A stretch of DNA of 64,000 nt from Sporomusa termitida (lineage in GTDB: Bacteria > Bacillota > Negativicutes > Sporomusales > Sporomusaceae), in contig NZ_CP036259.1 in the NCBI RefSeq assembly GCF_007641255.1, forward strand, positions 2,170,001-2,234,000. Reading direction: 5' to 3'. Shown here one piece after another: positions 61,886 to 64,000 of the stretch. Numbering within the stretch: the stretch's first letter is position 1; each line of letters starts with the position of its first letter. The position numbers and the translations under genes are program-made. The notes under the pieces are model-generated. The model was not told the DNA's origin. It searched no databases and saw only the letters and a program-made list of their open reading frames with translations.

Positions 61886-63166
61886 CTATACCAAGCAGGT
61901 ATTATAGATATCTGTTAGATTGGTTTTTGTTACGCGGTCATTAACTTCTCCCCGCTGCGAAGAATACAGCTCCAGCTTTTTCATGCGTTCAAAATAAACA
62001 GAGCCGGAAAAGGTATACCTGAGTCTGAGTCCCTCTTCGGTAGTCATTTGCTCATGAATAAAGGCAATGAAATCACCGGCAGCCAGTTCGCTTGGCAATT
62101 CCAGATACTGCATGTCGAGACAGCAGCGTACCGCATTATGTCCTGCCAATAAGCCGGTGACCACCGCCTCAGTATGCCCAACCATAATGCCTGCTTTTTC
62201 GCCGGCACAGAATAAGTTGTCTACTCCGTCTACTTTCAAAGAGTGACTACAGGGGGCCATTCCCAAGTACCGGATCGAGTTCCCCACACCGCCTGAATAG
62301 GGGTCCTCATACCGGGCCCGTTCCAACCCGGGGATTGTTCTTAATGCATCCAGGGGGAAAAACGGCGTCATTAGTTTGGCGTGGCCGGTATCAATAAGCA
62401 CAATATTTTCGGCATAATCGGCAATGGCATACTGGGAACACGCCTTTTTGCCAAGCATGCCGGTTTTTTTCAGATTTTCCGGCAGGGGGATAACGACCAT
62501 GCCCTCTTTTTCGAGCTGATCTTTAAGTTCCGGTCGCAGTGAATCTTTATTTATTTTGCAGGAACCGCTCATTGCTCCGTAGGAGCCGTCAGCCTTTTTC
62601 CCAATAATTTCTTTAACATCGGCCTTAGCTGTAATGCTTACCCGTGGGCCAAAAGTCGGACAGCGGAGAATGCACATCGCACAGCCGTTGCCGTATTTTA
62701 AGCAGTTGCCCATTGGTCCGGAAGTGCCGGTTGTATCGACAAAAGCATCCCCTTGAATTATTTCATCATTATCATTTACAAGGTATTGGATTTTTTTACG
62801 ATATTTAACAACATTTGCTACCCTTGTTCTGCTCCTGACATCTATACCATAGTTCTGCAGTATCTTTTTTACCAAAGGTTCCATCGTAGTTACATCATAA
62901 AAGGAAGCATGACTATGTCCAGGAAAATGTATGCCCCGGTGTCGGCTATTGGCATCCATAGCTACGAATAAGTCCCCGCCACCCATAGCAATGGCTTCTT
63001 CAGCCGCCGTAAACCGTCCGTTATTGCGAAATATGCCGCCAACCAGACCGGTGCCCAGCAATAAGTCGGTGCGCTCAAGCAACACCACCTGCGCTCCGGC
63101 TTTAGCCGCTGCCAAGGCTGCTGCACAACCAGCCCAGCCACCGCCAACCACTACCACATTAATCAT
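61886..63166 (-). CDS. FAD-dependent oxidoreductase (spm-linked)
   Basis: A 426-residue flavoprotein with VVVVGGGWAGCAAALAAAKAG at the N-terminus, DAFVDTTGTSG, and a cysteine-rich patch CLKYGNGCAMCILRCPTFGPR (about residues 155-175) that could hold a cluster. The C-terminus has FCAGEKAGIMVGHTEAVVTGLLAG. Such thiazole-/GidA-like flavoproteins in clostridia are uncharacterised. It lies between the PyrK-like protein and spmB, on the same strand. A terminator (63247-63275) separates it from spmB, so it has its own promoter or reads through. Confidence 0.9.
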   Translation of the reverse strand: MINVVVVGGGWAGCAAALAAAKAGAQVVLLERTDLLLGTGLVGGIFRNNGRFTAAEEAIAMGGGDLFVAMDANSRHRGIHFPGHSHASFYDVTTMEPLVKKILQNYGIDVRSRTRVANVVKYRKKIQYLVNDNDEIIQGDAFVDTTGTSGPMGNCLKYGNGCAMCILRCPTFGPRVSITAKADVKEIIGKKADGSYGAMSGSCKINKDSLRPELKDQLEKEGMVVIPLPENLKKTGMLGKKACSQYAIADYAENIVLIDTGHAKLMTPFFPLDALRTIPGLERARYEDPYSGGVGNSIRYLGMAPCSHSLKVDGVDNLFCAGEKAGIMVGHTEAVVTGLLAGHNAVRCCLDMQYLELPSELAAGDFIAFIHEQMTTEEGLRLRYTFSGSVYFERMKKLELYSSQRGEVNDRVTKTNLTDIYNTCLV

Positions 63167-63246
63167 GGACTACCCCTCCAATTCCCTGCTTTACATCACA
63201 TTACAGTGTATTCGGGTACTTACTATCTGCCACTGGTCACGGCATA

Positions 63247-63275
63247 GAAAAAACTGGTAACAGTTCGTTACCAGT
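63247..63275 (-). terminator. Terminator of spmA-spmB
   Basis: ACTGGTAAC/GTTACCAGT hairpin followed on the minus strand by T6, touching the spmB stop codon. Confidence 0.85.
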
Positions 63276-63814
63276 CAATGGGCAAAGAGGAGCTGACAGA
63301 TATAGACGGAAGCCAGGAAACTGACGACATCGCCGGACACTCCAACCAATACGGCATACCGTGGATTGCTGAGCCCCACGGCCCCAAAATAAACGGTGAG
63401 CACATAAAAGGTCGTATCCGTACTGGCTAGTACCGTAGAGGCAATTCGCCCAATCAGCGAATCCGGCCCGTATGTATTTAACAATTCAGTGGCCAGCCCC
63501 AGTGAACCGCTGCCGGACAAGGGCCGCATGATGGCCAGGGGGACCAGGTCCGATGGTACCCCCAGAACATTTAATACCGGCCCCATCCAGGCCACGCAGG
63601 CCTCCATGGCACCTGAAGCCCGAAAGATGCTGATCGCAATCAGCATGGCCACAAGACAGGGCAGAATGCGGATCGCGGTATGAAAGCCCTCCCCTGCGCC
63701 TTCAATAAAGGCCTCATATACTTTAACTTTTCGTAAATAGCCAATAACCGGGACGATAAGCAGTACGCCAGGAATAGCCCAGACTGACAGCTGTTCGCAT
63801 AATTCAAGCAGCAC
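63275..63814 (-). CDS. spmB: Spore maturation protein B
   Basis: A 179-residue membrane protein of the nucleoside-recognition (Gate) family with about five hydrophobic segments. Typical parts are FIEGAGEGFHTAIRILPCLVAMLIAI, RPLSGSGSLGLATELLNTYGPDSLIGRIASTV (in parts), and STDTTFYVLTVYFGAVGL. SpmB with SpmA is needed for spore-core dehydration and heat resistance in B. subtilis. GTG 63814 has AAGGGGGTG upstream. It starts 15 bp after spmA. Confidence 0.95.
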   Translation of the reverse strand: MLLELCEQLSVWAIPGVLLIVPVIGYLRKVKVYEAFIEGAGEGFHTAIRILPCLVAMLIAISIFRASGAMEACVAWMGPVLNVLGVPSDLVPLAIMRPLSGSGSLGLATELLNTYGPDSLIGRIASTVLASTDTTFYVLTVYFGAVGLSNPRYAVLVGVSGDVVSFLASVYICQLLFAH

Positions 63815-63829
63815 TAAAACACCCCCTTG

Positions 63830-64000
63830 TTACCGTTTCCATACTGCCCGGCATAGTCTGTCGATAACAAGAACAAAAATTGTGGCGAGCAGGCTTACAA
63901 CAAGGGTGGAGCCGACAATTTCCGTGGGATTAACTGAACCTGCTGCTGACCTTAAGGCGATAATTGTTGCCGGCACCAGGGTAAACCCGGTTGTACATAA
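63830..64000 (-). CDS. spmA: Spore maturation protein A (partial, C-terminal end)
   Basis: The last 57 codons of a membrane protein whose 5' part lies beyond base 64000. The visible part has GFTLVPATIIALRSAAGSV and a C-terminal hydrophobic segment STLVVSLLATIFVLVIDRL, as in the SpmA C-terminus. Its placement directly upstream of spmB confirms the assignment. Confidence 0.88.
   Translation of the reverse strand, partial: LCTTGFTLVPATIIALRSAAGSVNPTEIVGSTLVVSLLATIFVLVIDRLCRAVWKR

Noticed and set aside
1-64000. CRISPR arrays, prophage, rRNA operons, intact insertion sequences
   Set aside because: No regularly spaced repeats, phage structural genes, rRNA signatures or transposase-like proteins were seen.

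Overview
The window looks like a chromosome segment of a spore-forming, anaerobic Negativicute of the Sporomusaceae type (Sporomusa, Pelosinus or Propionispora relatives). This is inferred from gene content and order, not from a database search. The evidence is: sporulation genes (spoIVA, spoIIP, spmA/spmB, a probable spoVM), Firmicutes-type regulation (CIRCE, Gram-positive LexA boxes), an IspH-ribosomal protein S1 fusion, corrinoid metabolism (PduO-type adenosyltransferase, cobalamin riboswitch), and several ferredoxin/flavin oxidoreductases. Almost all genes lie on the minus strand; the main plus-strand exceptions are rmuC, htpG, helD and lexA. No rRNA, CRISPR array, intact transposase or prophage is visible.

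Bases 1-12350: a split ylm cell-division cluster. ylmE, sepF, proC and a partial ylmH occupy 1-2496. pgeF (ylmD), the usual neighbour of ylmE, sits 9 kb away at 11538-12350. Between them are two ~290-bp copies of a highly structured repeat flanking a candidate small RNA and an orphan gene, then an ABC substrate-binding lipoprotein. After that come five genes for a multi-subunit flavin/iron-sulfur amine or amino-acid dehydrogenase. A near-consensus sigma-54 promoter precedes these five genes, and the gene for a sigma-54 activator lies directly upstream.

Bases 12500-26140: housekeeping and stress genes: EF-G paralogue, a 25-codon spoVM-like gene, PduO adenosyltransferase, ndk, htpX (with a 31-bp palindrome upstream), rmuC, a TerC-family membrane protein, htpG under a perfect CIRCE, helD, and a divergent SOS pair (LysM protein / lexA).

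Bases 26140-35290: accessory region. It holds a ferredoxin-nitroreductase, several very small genes, two MATE transporters (one directly behind a cobalamin riboswitch), a GNAT acetyltransferase, a coiled-coil protein, an AT-rich orphan ABC exporter that looks acquired, and tRNA-Pro(GGG).

Bases 35400-64000: a dense, mostly co-directional core. It runs ACT regulator-hom-thrB (threonine), spoIVA with a sigma-E-like promoter, der-plsY-gpsA, a DUF512 radical-SAM protein, DUF1614-spoIIP, fni, ispH-rpsA, cstA with a LytS/LytR two-component pair, aroF-aroA-cmk-plsC, an HI0933-family flavoprotein, rluB, two redox proteins, and spmB-spmA (partial).
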